Origin: an uncultured Clostridia bacterium
GTDB lineage: Bacteria > Bacillota > Clostridia > Christensenellales > UBA1242
NCBI GenBank assembly: GCA_944384395.1
Contig: CALWTD010000025.1
Coordinates: 18,572-82,571, forward strand
Reading direction: 5' to 3'
DNA: 64,000 bases
Program-made: the position numbers and the translations under genes
The notes under the pieces: generated by a model
Database searches by the model: none
What the model was told of the DNA's origin: nothing
The model's input: only the letters and a program-made list of their open reading frames with translations
Shown: positions 55,570-63,963 of the stretch, piece by piece
Layout: the number at the start of each line of letters is the position of its first letter
How positions within the stretch are numbered: position 1 is the first letter of the stretch

Positions 55570-56316
55570 TTATTTTCTCCCAAATAATTTAAACGATGAG
55601 AATATTGCTCTTATCAAGAAGAACAACATTATAAATGTATTGTATAGAACATTGACAATGGTTAATTGTTTCCACGCTTTAAACAATTTTTTGATTTTTG
55701 TTTCTTCTTGCTCGTTAAGTATTCCAATTCCAAGAATTATTTTTTCTCCTTCATTGCAAGCCTTAATATCTTTGCTTGAAGCAATGCACGCTAATATAAA
55801 AGTAAATAAAGTTAAAACTAAACCTACTCCACTAAATATCAATGTATATAAACCAATTTGGGGTTGTGCAATAAGGTCAACAATAAGTCCAATAATTGCA
55901 AGTGGTAACAAAAGTACGGGTAGCCAAGATAACCATCTATACATCTCTATTGATTTAAGCCCTTTTACACCATCATTGTGCATTTTAGCCAAGCCAACAA
56001 GTCTGCACGCTTGTGCAAGAGTTGTTGCCGTTGCTCTTTTTGATGCATACCAACTCAGTCTAATTGTTTTCTTTTTAACACTATATGTGTTTCCAACAAA
56101 CATTGATGCAAAAAATCCAACTTTTTTTACTTGTACATCAATTAAACCGTGTTCTTCTAATAATAAATTTGTGTACTCTTCAATAGGTTTGTTTATATCA
56201 AGTTTTTTTATTGCAAACCATGTCGTTATCCTTCTTGCGTTCCATCTAATTATTCCAACAACACAAGCAATAACAAAAAGTATACCCAATATTATTAAAC
56301 AAATAATAAGTTCCAT
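55570..56316 (-). CDS. Membrane protein resembling YugP zinc peptidase but lacking the catalytic motif
   Basis: 248 residues: an N-terminal membrane helix (ICLIILGILFVIACVVGII), a cytosolic domain (about 35-120), then two central helices and one C-terminal membrane helix. The cytosolic part follows the plan of YugP/Zn_peptidase_2 proteins: an amphipathic helix, V-x-V-K-K-x-G, a strand ending KTIRLS, then the helix that normally holds HEVGH. Here that helix reads TTLAQACRLVGLAKMH, with no His-Glu pair, so a zinc site is not evident. I infer a pseudo-peptidase; the alternative is an unrelated membrane family. GGAG precedes the ATG. It is cotranscribed with the SHOCT protein. Confidence 0.6.
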   Translation of the reverse strand: MELIICLIILGILFVIACVVGIIRWNARRITTWFAIKKLDINKPIEEYTNLLLEEHGLIDVQVKKVGFFASMFVGNTYSVKKKTIRLSWYASKRATATTLAQACRLVGLAKMHNDGVKGLKSIEMYRWLSWLPVLLLPLAIIGLIVDLIAQPQIGLYTLIFSGVGLVLTLFTFILACIASSKDIKACNEGEKIILGIGILNEQEETKIKKLFKAWKQLTIVNVLYNTFIMLFFLIRAIFSSFKLFGRK

Positions 56317-56426
56317 AAAATTTCTCCTTATTTAAATTATTACAAAAATAAATTTTATTGTCAATTATTTTAAAATATGTTTAATAATTATATTAAAATA
56401 TTTGAGTATTACAATACATATTTTAA

Positions 56427-56432
56427 TATAAT
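56427..56432 (+). promoter_or_regulatory. -10 box implying a leaderless tspO mRNA
   Basis: TATAAT ends six bases before the ATG at 56439, with no Shine-Dalgarno site. A TTGAGT at 56402-56407 is the best -35 (19-bp spacer). Confidence 0.45.
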
Positions 56433-56438
56433 ATTATT

Positions 56439-56909
56439 ATGAAGAAGTTTTTTGAAAATAATTATAAAAATTTAATTATATGTTTTTCTGTTTTGGTAGT
56501 TGCAATATTAGGAAGTATTTTTGTCAACATAGGTATGGATTGGTATAATAATTTAGTTGTTCCAAAACAATGGATACCCAATTTTGTTATTCCAATAGTT
56601 TGGACTATTGTTTACATACTTTTTGCTATTGTTTTATCTTTATTGTCAAAAGGTAATTTGCTTTCCATAAAAAGTATATATTTATGCGCAATAAATGGTG
56701 CACTAAATGTTTTATGGTGCTTAGTTTTTTTTACCTTAAACCAACTCTTGCTCGGCAATATAATAATAATTCTAAATGCATTTTTCGGTGTATTACTTTT
56801 AATATCATTAAATAAAACAAATAAAATTTATGTAAATATTTTATGGATTTATGTTTTATGGTTGTTTATTGCTACTTCGTTTAATCTTGCACTTTGGATT
56901 TTAAATTGA
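56439..56909 (+). CDS. TspO/MBR family tryptophan-rich sensory protein
   Basis: 156 residues with five membrane helices. Family marks are WYNNLVVPKQWIPNFVIPIVWTIVYILFAI (residues 32-62, the W-x-x-x-x-x-x-P...P...W..LY pattern), NGALNVLWCLVFF near 90, and the C-terminal WIYVLWLFIATSFNLALW. TspO proteins bind porphyrins and related ligands at the membrane and affect tetrapyrrole levels or stress responses. No ribosome-binding site precedes the ATG, and a -10-like TATAAT lies at the distance expected for transcription to start at the ATG. Monocistronic. Confidence 0.9.
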   Translation: MKKFFENNYKNLIICFSVLVVAILGSIFVNIGMDWYNNLVVPKQWIPNFVIPIVWTIVYILFAIVLSLLSKGNLLSIKSIYLCAINGALNVLWCLVFFTLNQLLLGNIIIILNAFFGVLLLISLNKTNKIYVNILWIYVLWLFIATSFNLALWILN

Positions 56910-56911
56910 TA

Positions 56912-56940
56912 TTGCATTTTGTAGGTTATGGTGATATAAT
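56912..56940 (+). promoter_or_regulatory. Promoter of GNAT gene 2
   Basis: TTGCAT (56912-56917), 17 bp, TATAAT (56935-56940), with TGA before the -10. GAGGAA precedes the ATG at 56957. Confidence 0.8.
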
Positions 56941-56956
56941 TTCTTCGAGGAATTAA

Positions 56957-57370
56957 ATGAAAAATATAATAAAAACAAAAATAGGTGATGTTAAAGTAAA
57001 ATATACACACAACGAAAACTATAACTATTACGAAATTAAACTTATTGATTTAAAAAACAATAATTTAATTGGTTTTGTTAATTATAAATTTAATTATAAA
57101 GGTGTTAAAACTGCATGGTTAAATTTGATAAAAGTTGAAGATAATTATCAATCAAAAGGATTTGGAAATGTTTTGCTAAAACTTTTTGAAAAGGAATGTA
57201 TAAATAATAGATTTTATAATATTGAAGGGAAGTTTTTTCCAGAAAATGACCATGCTAAACCATTTTATGAAAAAAATGGTTATAAAATAGAGAAAGAATA
57301 TTACGAAACATTAGTCACAAAATTATTAAACGAAAATCAAAAAATTGATATTGAAGAAATGTGTAAATAA
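56957..57370 (+). CDS. GNAT family N-acetyltransferase
   Basis: 137 residues. The acetyl-CoA-binding strand-loop-helix reads LNLIKVEDNYQSKGFGNVLLKLFE at about 55-78, with the Q-x-x-G-x-G pattern as QSKGFG. The later AKPFYEKNGYKIEK near 105-118 is the usual GNAT motif B end. The substrate is unknown. The gene has its own promoter and shares a bidirectional terminator with the converging lipoprotein gene. Confidence 0.88.
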   Translation: MKNIIKTKIGDVKVKYTHNENYNYYEIKLIDLKNNNLIGFVNYKFNYKGVKTAWLNLIKVEDNYQSKGFGNVLLKLFEKECINNRFYNIEGKFFPENDHAKPFYEKNGYKIEKEYYETLVTKLLNENQKIDIEEMCK

Positions 57371-57400
57371 AAAAATTCACTAAAAAGTGAATTTTTTTAT
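57369..57400. terminator. Bidirectional terminator
   Basis: AAAAAAATTCAC/GTGAATTTTTTT (57369-57380 with 57387-57398) between two convergent stop codons 26 bp apart. Confidence 0.9.
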
Positions 57401-57870
57401 GCAATATCATCAAATTCGGTTTCTAAAATACATATGGAAAATCTTTCGATTTTTGTATTGTCGTTATATCCATATCTATAATAAAATTTGTTTCCATCAA
57501 AATATCCGTTGTTGCCAAAATCTTTTCCAACCATTAAAGATAACATATATGCATCATCGCCCATAAATGTTACATAACCTTTACTATCTACTTTGTATGT
57601 TAGGTTATAGGTTTCTTTACTTGTTATTGCACTCATTGTATAATCCGAATTAAAAACGAAATTTATTTTTGCAGTTACTGTTTCGGTTGTTTCTTCATCG
57701 CTTTCTTCCTTATATTCGCCTGTGTTGTTGTCAACAACTCTCACACCATAGTAGTTATAAGTGCCAAATGTTACATTATATGGTTCGTTGCAACCAACTA
57801 AAACAGAAGTTGAAAAAAGAACAAAGGCAAAAAAGATAGATAATAAAATTTTTTGTTTAATGTTTTTCAT
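57397..57870 (-). CDS. Uncharacterised lipoprotein
   Basis: 157 residues with lipobox LVGC at Cys27 after a hydrophobic segment. The mature part is a small strand-rich domain (VTFGTYNYYGVRVV...TAKINFVFNSDYTMSA...YNLTYKVDSKGYVTFMGDDAYML). It resembles the lipocalin-like small lipoproteins common in gut Clostridia, though I cannot name the family. I place the start at 57870 because AGGGG is six bases upstream; the longer frame to 57915 has no ribosome site and would spoil the signal peptide. The final few codons overlap the shared terminator. Confidence 0.78.
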   Translation of the reverse strand: MKNIKQKILLSIFFAFVLFSTSVLVGCNEPYNVTFGTYNYYGVRVVDNNTGEYKEESDEETTETVTAKINFVFNSDYTMSAITSKETYNLTYKVDSKGYVTFMGDDAYMLSLMVGKDFGNNGYFDGNKFYYRYGYNDNTKIERFSICILETEFDDIA

Positions 57871-58044
57871 ATTTTCCCCTAATTTATAAATATAAAAAAT
57901 ATAAAAATTTGTCAAGCATATAATACACTTATTGCAGATATTATAATTATTTGTTTATTTTATAAAATTTATTATTTTTTGATAAAAAATTTAAGTAAAA
58001 TAATTAAATCGATATAAACTATTAAATTTAAAAATAAATATTTT

Positions 58045-58824
58045 TTATGTTCCAGTACTTTTGTATTTGTGCAAACTATAGTTAAAAAATAAAACACAAG
58101 GAATTAAAAACAACATTCCAAGTAAAGGGGATATTGCACATAACCAAGGTGGAATTGTACCTATTTCAAGAATATATGATAAAGGAAGATAATTAAAGCA
58201 AGCGATTGGTATAATGTAAGTAAATATTCTAGTCAACCATTTTGCATATATGTTTATAGGATAATATGCGAGTTCTTTGCTACCATTTGTGAGTATATTT
58301 ATAAATTCCAAATTTTCCACTGTGAAAATGCTTATTCCTGCACTGAAAACAAAAAGTCCAAAAATCACAGATATTCCACAAATATAGGTTGCAATGAGTA
58401 CAAGAACTTTTAATATGTTCCAATCAATATTGATATTGACAAGAGCAATAATGCTAATGGTGATGCCCAATAAAAGTCTTGGAATTTTTGTAAATTCTAT
58501 TTTAGAACCAAAAATTTGATAGTGTATGTTAACTGGTCTGATTAAAAATCTGTCTAAGTCTCCTGATTGAATAAGTTGGGGAAATTCATCATAGCCTCTT
58601 GCAAAACATTCATCAAATGGAAAAACAGTAAATACAATTCCCATCATCAATAATGATTGATAAAACGTCCAGCCAGCAACAAGAGTAAATTGCTGAAAAA
58701 GTAAATATACTGCTAAAACTTCACCAATATTTATTAAAACTTGATTAAATGCAATAAATATCATGTTGTATCTATATTGAAAAGACGATTTTATGTGCAT
58801 CTTTAAATAGTTTTTATAAAGCAT
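58045..58824 (-). CDS. ABC-2 exporter permease, ABC2_membrane_6 (DUF990) family, subunit 2
   Basis: 259 residues with six membrane helices. The family block GDLDRFLIRPVNIHYQIFG (near 88-106) places it in the ABC2_membrane_6 group. AAGGGGG overlaps the upstream permease's stop region, and only one base separates the two reading frames. It forms a pair with the next permease and the ATPase, transcribed in the order ATPase, permease 1, permease 2. Family members include daunorubicin-type and antimicrobial-peptide exporters; the cargo here is unknown. Confidence 0.88.
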   Translation of the reverse strand: MLYKNYLKMHIKSSFQYRYNMIFIAFNQVLINIGEVLAVYLLFQQFTLVAGWTFYQSLLMMGIVFTVFPFDECFARGYDEFPQLIQSGDLDRFLIRPVNIHYQIFGSKIEFTKIPRLLLGITISIIALVNINIDWNILKVLVLIATYICGISVIFGLFVFSAGISIFTVENLEFINILTNGSKELAYYPINIYAKWLTRIFTYIIPIACFNYLPLSYILEIGTIPPWLCAISPLLGMLFLIPCVLFFNYSLHKYKSTGT

Positions 58825-58825
58825 T

Positions 58826-59626
58826 TTAACCCCCTTGAATAATTGTTTTCTTTAAGGCATATTTAATTAAATTTTTTCCTAAAATTATTAAAACTATTAA
58901 CCATGCAAATCCAATAGCAAGGTATATCAACCCTTCGTGCGTGCTTATGTTGCCAATATATATTCTAAATGGTAAATCTGAAATAAAACGAAATGGTAAA
59001 TAATTTAAAATGTTTTGAAGACTCAAAGGAAGCAGTGGAAGGGGAATTATAACTCCACTAAGTAGATTTGATATTGAAGAAACAATGCCAACAGAACCTT
59101 TATCTGATAGTGTTTTAAATGTTAAAAATATAGCAAACATAGAAATTGTATGACTCATTAATAATCCAAGTATTAAACTTAGAACAAACAAAACAAATGC
59201 AATAAAATTAACAGGTGCATAAAGGCGCAAATTTGGTGGTAAAAAAATGGCAATTATAATTATTGGTGCAAACCTTAATAGTGTTGAAGCAAGTTTTTGG
59301 CCTATTCCTTCGGCATACCATTGGTCATACATGTCGATTGGTCTTACAAATTTATAACAAACATTGCCGTTTGTAATATCCTTTCCAATTTTTTTGTTCA
59401 TAGTGATGAAACGCATTGCAAAAAATGCTTGACCAAGCCACACATAAGAAGATAATTGCGAAAGAGTTAATCCGTTTATCGTGTCTGATGTCATAAATGC
59501 CATATATAAGTAAATTTGCAATAATCCCCAAAAAAATTGAGTGGCTATTCCTGAAATTGCTTTGGCTCGGTATTGTAATTCGCCTTTAAATTCCATTTTA
59601 AAAATGCCAATATATGATTTTAACAT
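58826..59626 (-). CDS. ABC-2 exporter permease, ABC2_membrane_6 (DUF990) family, subunit 1
   Basis: 266 residues, six membrane helices. It contains the related KIGKDITNGNVCYKFVRPIDMYDQW block (near 79-103), equivalent to the RP-(V/L)-N motif of its partner. AGGAG precedes the ATG, and it starts eight bases after the ATPase stop. The two permeases are distant homologues and probably form a heterodimeric channel. Confidence 0.88.
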   Translation of the reverse strand: MLKSYIGIFKMEFKGELQYRAKAISGIATQFFWGLLQIYLYMAFMTSDTINGLTLSQLSSYVWLGQAFFAMRFITMNKKIGKDITNGNVCYKFVRPIDMYDQWYAEGIGQKLASTLLRFAPIIIIAIFLPPNLRLYAPVNFIAFVLFVLSLILGLLMSHTISMFAIFLTFKTLSDKGSVGIVSSISNLLSGVIIPLPLLPLSLQNILNYLPFRFISDLPFRIYIGNISTHEGLIYLAIGFAWLIVLIILGKNLIKYALKKTIIQGG

Positions 59627-59634
59627 ATAAACTC

Positions 59635-60627
59635 CTATGATAATTGATATTCTTTATATAATTTTGCTAGTATTTCATCTACGCTAAGAGAATGAACTTG
59701 AAAATCAATAATTTCATATTTATCTGTTATTTGATTAACAAAATTTTTGGTGTGAAATTTTGTTGAAGGTAAATTTTTCAAAGTTGCAAATTTCTTAATA
59801 TGTTCAATTACTTCATAGCCGTCTAATTCAATTTTGTCATAATCTTTTGCAAATTCTACATCAATTGTTTTTATTGAAGAATATTTATTTTTTATGTTGT
59901 CAAAATTTCCTTGATATAGAATTTGACCTTTTCCAATAAGAATGATTTTATTAGTTAATGCTTCTATGTCATTCATATCATGTGTGGTTAAAATTACAGT
60001 AGTATGCCATTTTTTGTTTATGTATTTTATAAAATCTCTTACAGATAATTTAGTTACCGCATCAAGACCAATTGTTGGTTCGTCAAGAAATAAAATTTTT
60101 GGGCGATGCAAAAGAGAGCCTGCAAGTTCACATTTCATTTTTTGACCTAATGATAATTGTCTTAAGGGTCTTTTTAATAATTCGTTTAAATTAAGTGCTT
60201 TGTTTAAAATATAAAGTGTTTCTTTAAATGTTTCGTTTGGTATTTTATAAATATCTTTTAAAAGTTCAAAACTATCAATTACAGGAACATCCCACCACAA
60301 CTGACTTCGTTGACCAAAAACAACACCAATATTTTTAACAAATTTTTTTCTATCTTGCCATGGAATAAGTCCATCAATTAAACAATTGCCTGATGTTGGT
60401 GTTAGTATTCCACTCATAATTTTTATCGTAGTGCTTTTTCCTGCGCCATTTGGACCAATATAACCAACAATATCTCCTTCTTCAATAGAGAAATTAACAT
60501 CCTTTAAGGCACTAATTATTTTATGCTTTCTATGAAAAAAATTTTTTAATGTGCTAAATCTACCTTGTTGACGCTCTGGTATTTTAAAATCCTTGCAAAT
60601 GTGTTCAAATGTGATAATTTTTGACAT
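59635..60627 (-). CDS. ABC-2 exporter ATPase subunit
   Basis: 330 residues. Walker A GPNGAGKST is at 58-66, the Q-loop segment VVFGQRSQLWWDVP near 98-111, the signature LSLGQ near 161, Walker B ILFLDEPTIGLD near 184, and the H-loop TTHD near 215. The SQLWWDVPVIDSF stretch is typical of ATPases that serve ABC2_membrane_6 permeases. A C-terminal domain of about 80 residues may contact the permeases. GGAG precedes the ATG. First gene of the three-gene operon, divergent from the beta-helix protein gene. Confidence 0.94.
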   Translation of the reverse strand: MSKIITFEHICKDFKIPERQQGRFSTLKNFFHRKHKIISALKDVNFSIEEGDIVGYIGPNGAGKSTTIKIMSGILTPTSGNCLIDGLIPWQDRKKFVKNIGVVFGQRSQLWWDVPVIDSFELLKDIYKIPNETFKETLYILNKALNLNELLKRPLRQLSLGQKMKCELAGSLLHRPKILFLDEPTIGLDAVTKLSVRDFIKYINKKWHTTVILTTHDMNDIEALTNKIILIGKGQILYQGNFDNIKNKYSSIKTIDVEFAKDYDKIELDGYEVIEHIKKFATLKNLPSTKFHTKNFVNQITDKYEIIDFQVHSLSVDEILAKLYKEYQLS

Positions 60628-60772
60628 ATAAAAACTCCAAATTAAAACAAATTTAGCATATGAAAGTATTAAATATAAAAAGTAAAACGCTTTTTAGAGA
60701 GTAACATATAAATTTTATTATGTCAATATGAAATTTCAATTTTATTAAAAATTTTCAAAATTATATTAAATG

Positions 60773-60801
60773 TTTTCATGATTTTAAATTTATGATAAAA
60801 T
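60773..60801 (+). promoter_or_regulatory. Promoter of the beta-helix/LRR gene
   Basis: TTTTCA (60773-60778), 17 bp, TAAAAT (60796-60801) with TGA before the -10. AAGAAGG then precedes the ATG at 60823. Confidence 0.5.
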
Positions 60802-60822
60802 ATAAAGTATAAGAAGGTAAAA

Positions 60823-63246
60823 ATGAAAAAAACAACAAAAAGGATATCATTATTTTTAATTGTTTTTATTATAACTATTTTTGCCGGTGTTTTATGCTAT
60901 TATTTTTGTGTATATAAGCAAGAAAATACATCATTGTCTGTGAAAGATGAAACTTTATCTAAAATAACCGAAATACGAAAAACTGCAAACACTTTTATTG
61001 ACAACATCGATGGAACTATATACTATTTGTCTAACGATGGAGATGATAGTTTAGATGGAACAACTCCAAAAACTGCTTGGCAAACTCTTTCAAAATTGCA
61101 AACTGAATTTTCTAATACAATTAAAAGTGGAGATTGTATTTTATTTAATAGGGGAGATGTTTTTAGAGGTAATATAAGAATAACAAAAGATGATATTACG
61201 CTTGGTTCATATGGAAATGAAACAACATCAAAACCAATAATAAATGTATCGCCGTATAATGCAAAAATTTATGGAACTTGGATTCAGGTAGAAAATAATA
61301 TATGGAAATATAGTGAAAAAATAGACGCCGATATTGGTGCTGTATGGTTTTTTAAAAACGATTTAACTCTTTCAAATAAACACGATTGGAGTGATTTTTC
61401 TTATGAAGTTGGTCAAAAAATTTCATTTGATGAAAGTGTTGATGAAAGTAATATAAATTTGGTTGATATACTTGATAGCGATTTAGAGTTTTATCATTCT
61501 GGAAAAGCGAGCAGTGGAAATAATACGGGTGAATATATTTATTTATATTCACAAAAAAATCCACAAGATAGATTTGACAGTATAGAGTTTGCAGTTGGTG
61601 TAAATGGTATATATGGCAGAACGAATTTAGTTGTTGACAATATAAAAATAGTTTTTGCAGGTAATCACGGAATAGGTACGGGTAATGTTGCAAATTTAAC
61701 TGTTACAAATTGTGAATTTGGATATATAGGTGGTTCTAGACAAAATCAAAACAATGTTAGATTTGGAAATGCTATTGAAATATATGGACAAGTAACCGAG
61801 ACAAATGGTTATAATGTAAAAAAAGGTTTTATTGTTAAAAATAATTATATATATGAAGTATATGATGCAGGAATAACATTTCAAAACACTGCAAACACTT
61901 CAAATACAATAGTAGAAAATGCAGAGTTTTTAAATAATGTAGTTGAAAAATGTAATTATAGTGTGGAATATTGGAATGTGTCAAAATCATCAACACAAGA
62001 TAAAGAAAATTCATATATCAAAACTTTTAAAATACAAAATAATATATTTAGATATTCTGGTTACGGAGTTTCACAAACCCGTCCTGATAAAACACAATCC
62101 GCACATATAAAAACGTGGGTGCACGATGCAATTTATGAAAACAAAGTAACAGATAGTTTTGAAGTGTCAGGTAATATTTTTTATAAATCTTCTGAACAGA
62201 TGTTGTCTATGTACGCTTGCGATGAAAAATCTATACCTAAAATAACAAACAATAAGTTTTATAATGATGAAAAAATACCACTCGGCTATATTTATAATAA
62301 AAATTTATCTAAAAAAATTATTCCATATGTAAAATCTAAAATGTTAACCGTTCTCCCAAACAATGAGTTTAATTATACAACTAGTTTTGTTGAACAAACA
62401 TTATCGGGAGTAAGTAATGAAGTTAGTTGGAGTTTTGACTTAAAAACGGGAATTTTAAATATTGACGGTAGTGGAGAGATGCAAGATTATTCACTAGAAA
62501 ATTTACCAGAGTGGCACCAATATGCAAATTTTGTCAATGAAATAATAATAGGAGAAAATGTTACTAAATTAGGTTCTTATGCGTTTTATGATTTGCAATA
62601 TGTAGAAAATTTACAAATAAATAGTCAAAATCTTCAAAATTTAAGTAATGATAAAGTAAATTTTAATAACGGGAATAATTACACATTTTATAAAACAGGC
62701 AAGCAGTGGTATGGAATAAGTGTTAAATTTGGAAAAAATGTATTAAAAATTCCAAACTTTTTGTTTTGGCCAACTGGCACAAGCAGTGAAGCACCATACA
62801 TAACTAAAATTGAATACGATGGAAATAATATTGTTGAAATAGGTAATCACGCATTTTCTGGAATCAGTTGCTTTGAAATTAGCATTCCAGAAGGCGTGGA
62901 AGTTTTAGGGGTACTTGCAGTTAGTAATTCATCAACTTTAAAATCTATTGTGTTACCCGATTCGCTGACAACGTTATCAGCGTGGTGTTTTGCCGGTAAT
63001 TATAATTTAGAAAGTGTAGTGATAGGCAAAAATATACATTCACTCGAAAATAATTTATTTTTCAGTGATGTTAATTTAAAAAGTTTAATTATAAAAGGTG
63101 ATATTAGTGAAACTGCAAATATAAGTGATATTTTTTCTAATCAAGCAACAAATATAACCTTATATGGTAATGAAACTGTAAAAAAATTTGTACAAAGATA
63201 TAATCAAAATCATCAAAATCATCAAATAAAATATGATTTAATATAA
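60823..63246 (+). CDS. Surface protein: right-handed beta-helix plus BspA-type leucine-rich repeats
   Basis: 807 residues. An N-terminal hydrophobic segment (about 8-30) acts as a signal or anchor. Residues about 65-110 have the usual opening of carbohydrate-active parallel beta-helices, YYLSNDGDDSLDGTTPKTAWQTL, followed by beta-helix coils to about 480 (VVDNIKIVFAGNHGIG, NLTVTNCEFGYIGG). The last 270 residues start with SGVSNEVSWSFD and GILNIDGSGEM and then contain BspA/LRR_5 repeats (IIIGENVTKLGSYAFYDL, SIPEGVEVLG, SIVLPDSLTTLSAWCF). The LRR part is adhesin-like. The beta-helix may bind or cleave polysaccharide; no catalytic residues can be assigned with confidence. Monocistronic. Confidence 0.85.
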   Translation: MKKTTKRISLFLIVFIITIFAGVLCYYFCVYKQENTSLSVKDETLSKITEIRKTANTFIDNIDGTIYYLSNDGDDSLDGTTPKTAWQTLSKLQTEFSNTIKSGDCILFNRGDVFRGNIRITKDDITLGSYGNETTSKPIINVSPYNAKIYGTWIQVENNIWKYSEKIDADIGAVWFFKNDLTLSNKHDWSDFSYEVGQKISFDESVDESNINLVDILDSDLEFYHSGKASSGNNTGEYIYLYSQKNPQDRFDSIEFAVGVNGIYGRTNLVVDNIKIVFAGNHGIGTGNVANLTVTNCEFGYIGGSRQNQNNVRFGNAIEIYGQVTETNGYNVKKGFIVKNNYIYEVYDAGITFQNTANTSNTIVENAEFLNNVVEKCNYSVEYWNVSKSSTQDKENSYIKTFKIQNNIFRYSGYGVSQTRPDKTQSAHIKTWVHDAIYENKVTDSFEVSGNIFYKSSEQMLSMYACDEKSIPKITNNKFYNDEKIPLGYIYNKNLSKKIIPYVKSKMLTVLPNNEFNYTTSFVEQTLSGVSNEVSWSFDLKTGILNIDGSGEMQDYSLENLPEWHQYANFVNEIIIGENVTKLGSYAFYDLQYVENLQINSQNLQNLSNDKVNFNNGNNYTFYKTGKQWYGISVKFGKNVLKIPNFLFWPTGTSSEAPYITKIEYDGNNIVEIGNHAFSGISCFEISIPEGVEVLGVLAVSNSSTLKSIVLPDSLTTLSAWCFAGNYNLESVVIGKNIHSLENNLFFSDVNLKSLIIKGDISETANISDIFSNQATNITLYGNETVKKFVQRYNQNHQNHQIKYDLI

Positions 63247-63308
63247 ATAGAGTTTTCTAAAATTTTTTATATTAAAAAACAAATATAATTAAATTATTTG
63301 TCATATGT

Positions 63309-63818
63309 TTATTCATCATCTAAATTCCATTCTAGCAATTCGCACATTTTGTCAAAGACTTTGTTAGGATTTGCAATATTGTTTAAAATCAATTTGTTTA
63401 TGTTGTTATTATCTTTTACATATATGTAGAGTTTTCCATAATTATATTCACCTGAACTGTAATAATATGGAGTAGCAATATAAAATTTTTTATTTTTATA
63501 AGAAAGGTCATATATGTCTTTTTTATTTATTGTTAAGGTTTCTTCTTCTAAATATATATTAAAATTACCATCTCTATATGTAATATACTTATTTGGCAAA
63601 TTATTGTTATTACAACAATATATAATATTAAATATTTCGTAAAGAACAATTATAAAAAGAATTAAAAACCATAAAATCCACATTTCTGGTAGAAAAATCA
63701 AAAAACTAATTAATAAACAAGAAAGAATTATTGATGCTATAAAATCAATAACCCATTTTAATTTAATTCTATAAGCAACAATTAAAGATTTTTCAGTTGC
63801 AATTTTTTCATTAAACAT
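63309..63818 (-). CDS. Small membrane protein with PH-like cytosolic domain
   Basis: 169 residues: a short charged N-terminus, two close membrane helices (about 24-44 and 47-66), then a strand-rich domain (NFNIYLEEETLTINKKDIYDLSY, GKLYIYVKDNNNINKL) that ends in a helix, KVFDKMCELLEW. The topology resembles bacterial PH-domain membrane proteins, but I cannot assign a family. AAAAGGAAG lies just before the ATG. Function unknown. Confidence 0.7.
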   Translation of the reverse strand: MFNEKIATEKSLIVAYRIKLKWVIDFIASIILSCLLISFLIFLPEMWILWFLILFIIVLYEIFNIIYCCNNNNLPNKYITYRDGNFNIYLEEETLTINKKDIYDLSYKNKKFYIATPYYYSSGEYNYGKLYIYVKDNNNINKLILNNIANPNKVFDKMCELLEWNLDDE

Positions 63819-63833
63819 AAACTTCCTTTTAAC

Positions 63834-63862
63834 AAAAAACGAACATAATGTTCGTTTTTTTT
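63834..63862 (-). terminator. Terminator of tRNA-Ser(UGA)
   Basis: AAAACGAACA/TGTTCGTTTT hairpin 14 bp downstream of the tRNA on the minus strand, with T runs in both directions. Confidence 0.8.
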
Positions 63863-63875
63863 ACGGATATTTCAT

Positions 63876-63963
63876 TGGCGGAAAGTTAGGGATTCGAACC
63901 CCAGGACCCTTTCAGGTCAACGGTTTTCAAGACCGCCGCTTTCGACCACTCAGCCAACTTTCC
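63876..63963 (-). tRNA. tRNA-Ser(UGA)
   Basis: Minus strand: acceptor GGAAAGT/ACTTTCC, discriminator G, encoded CCA at 63878-63876. The anticodon loop CTTGAAA gives UGA. There is a long variable arm (TGACCTGAAAGGGTCC) and a GGGGTTCGAATCCC T-arm. Its 3' end is the best match to the remnant at 51463-51480. Confidence 0.97.

Noticed and set aside
55640-56335. 231-residue plus-strand open frame
   Set aside because: It is the mirror of the minus-strand YugP-like gene, which has a ribosome site and membrane-protein composition; the plus frame has neither.
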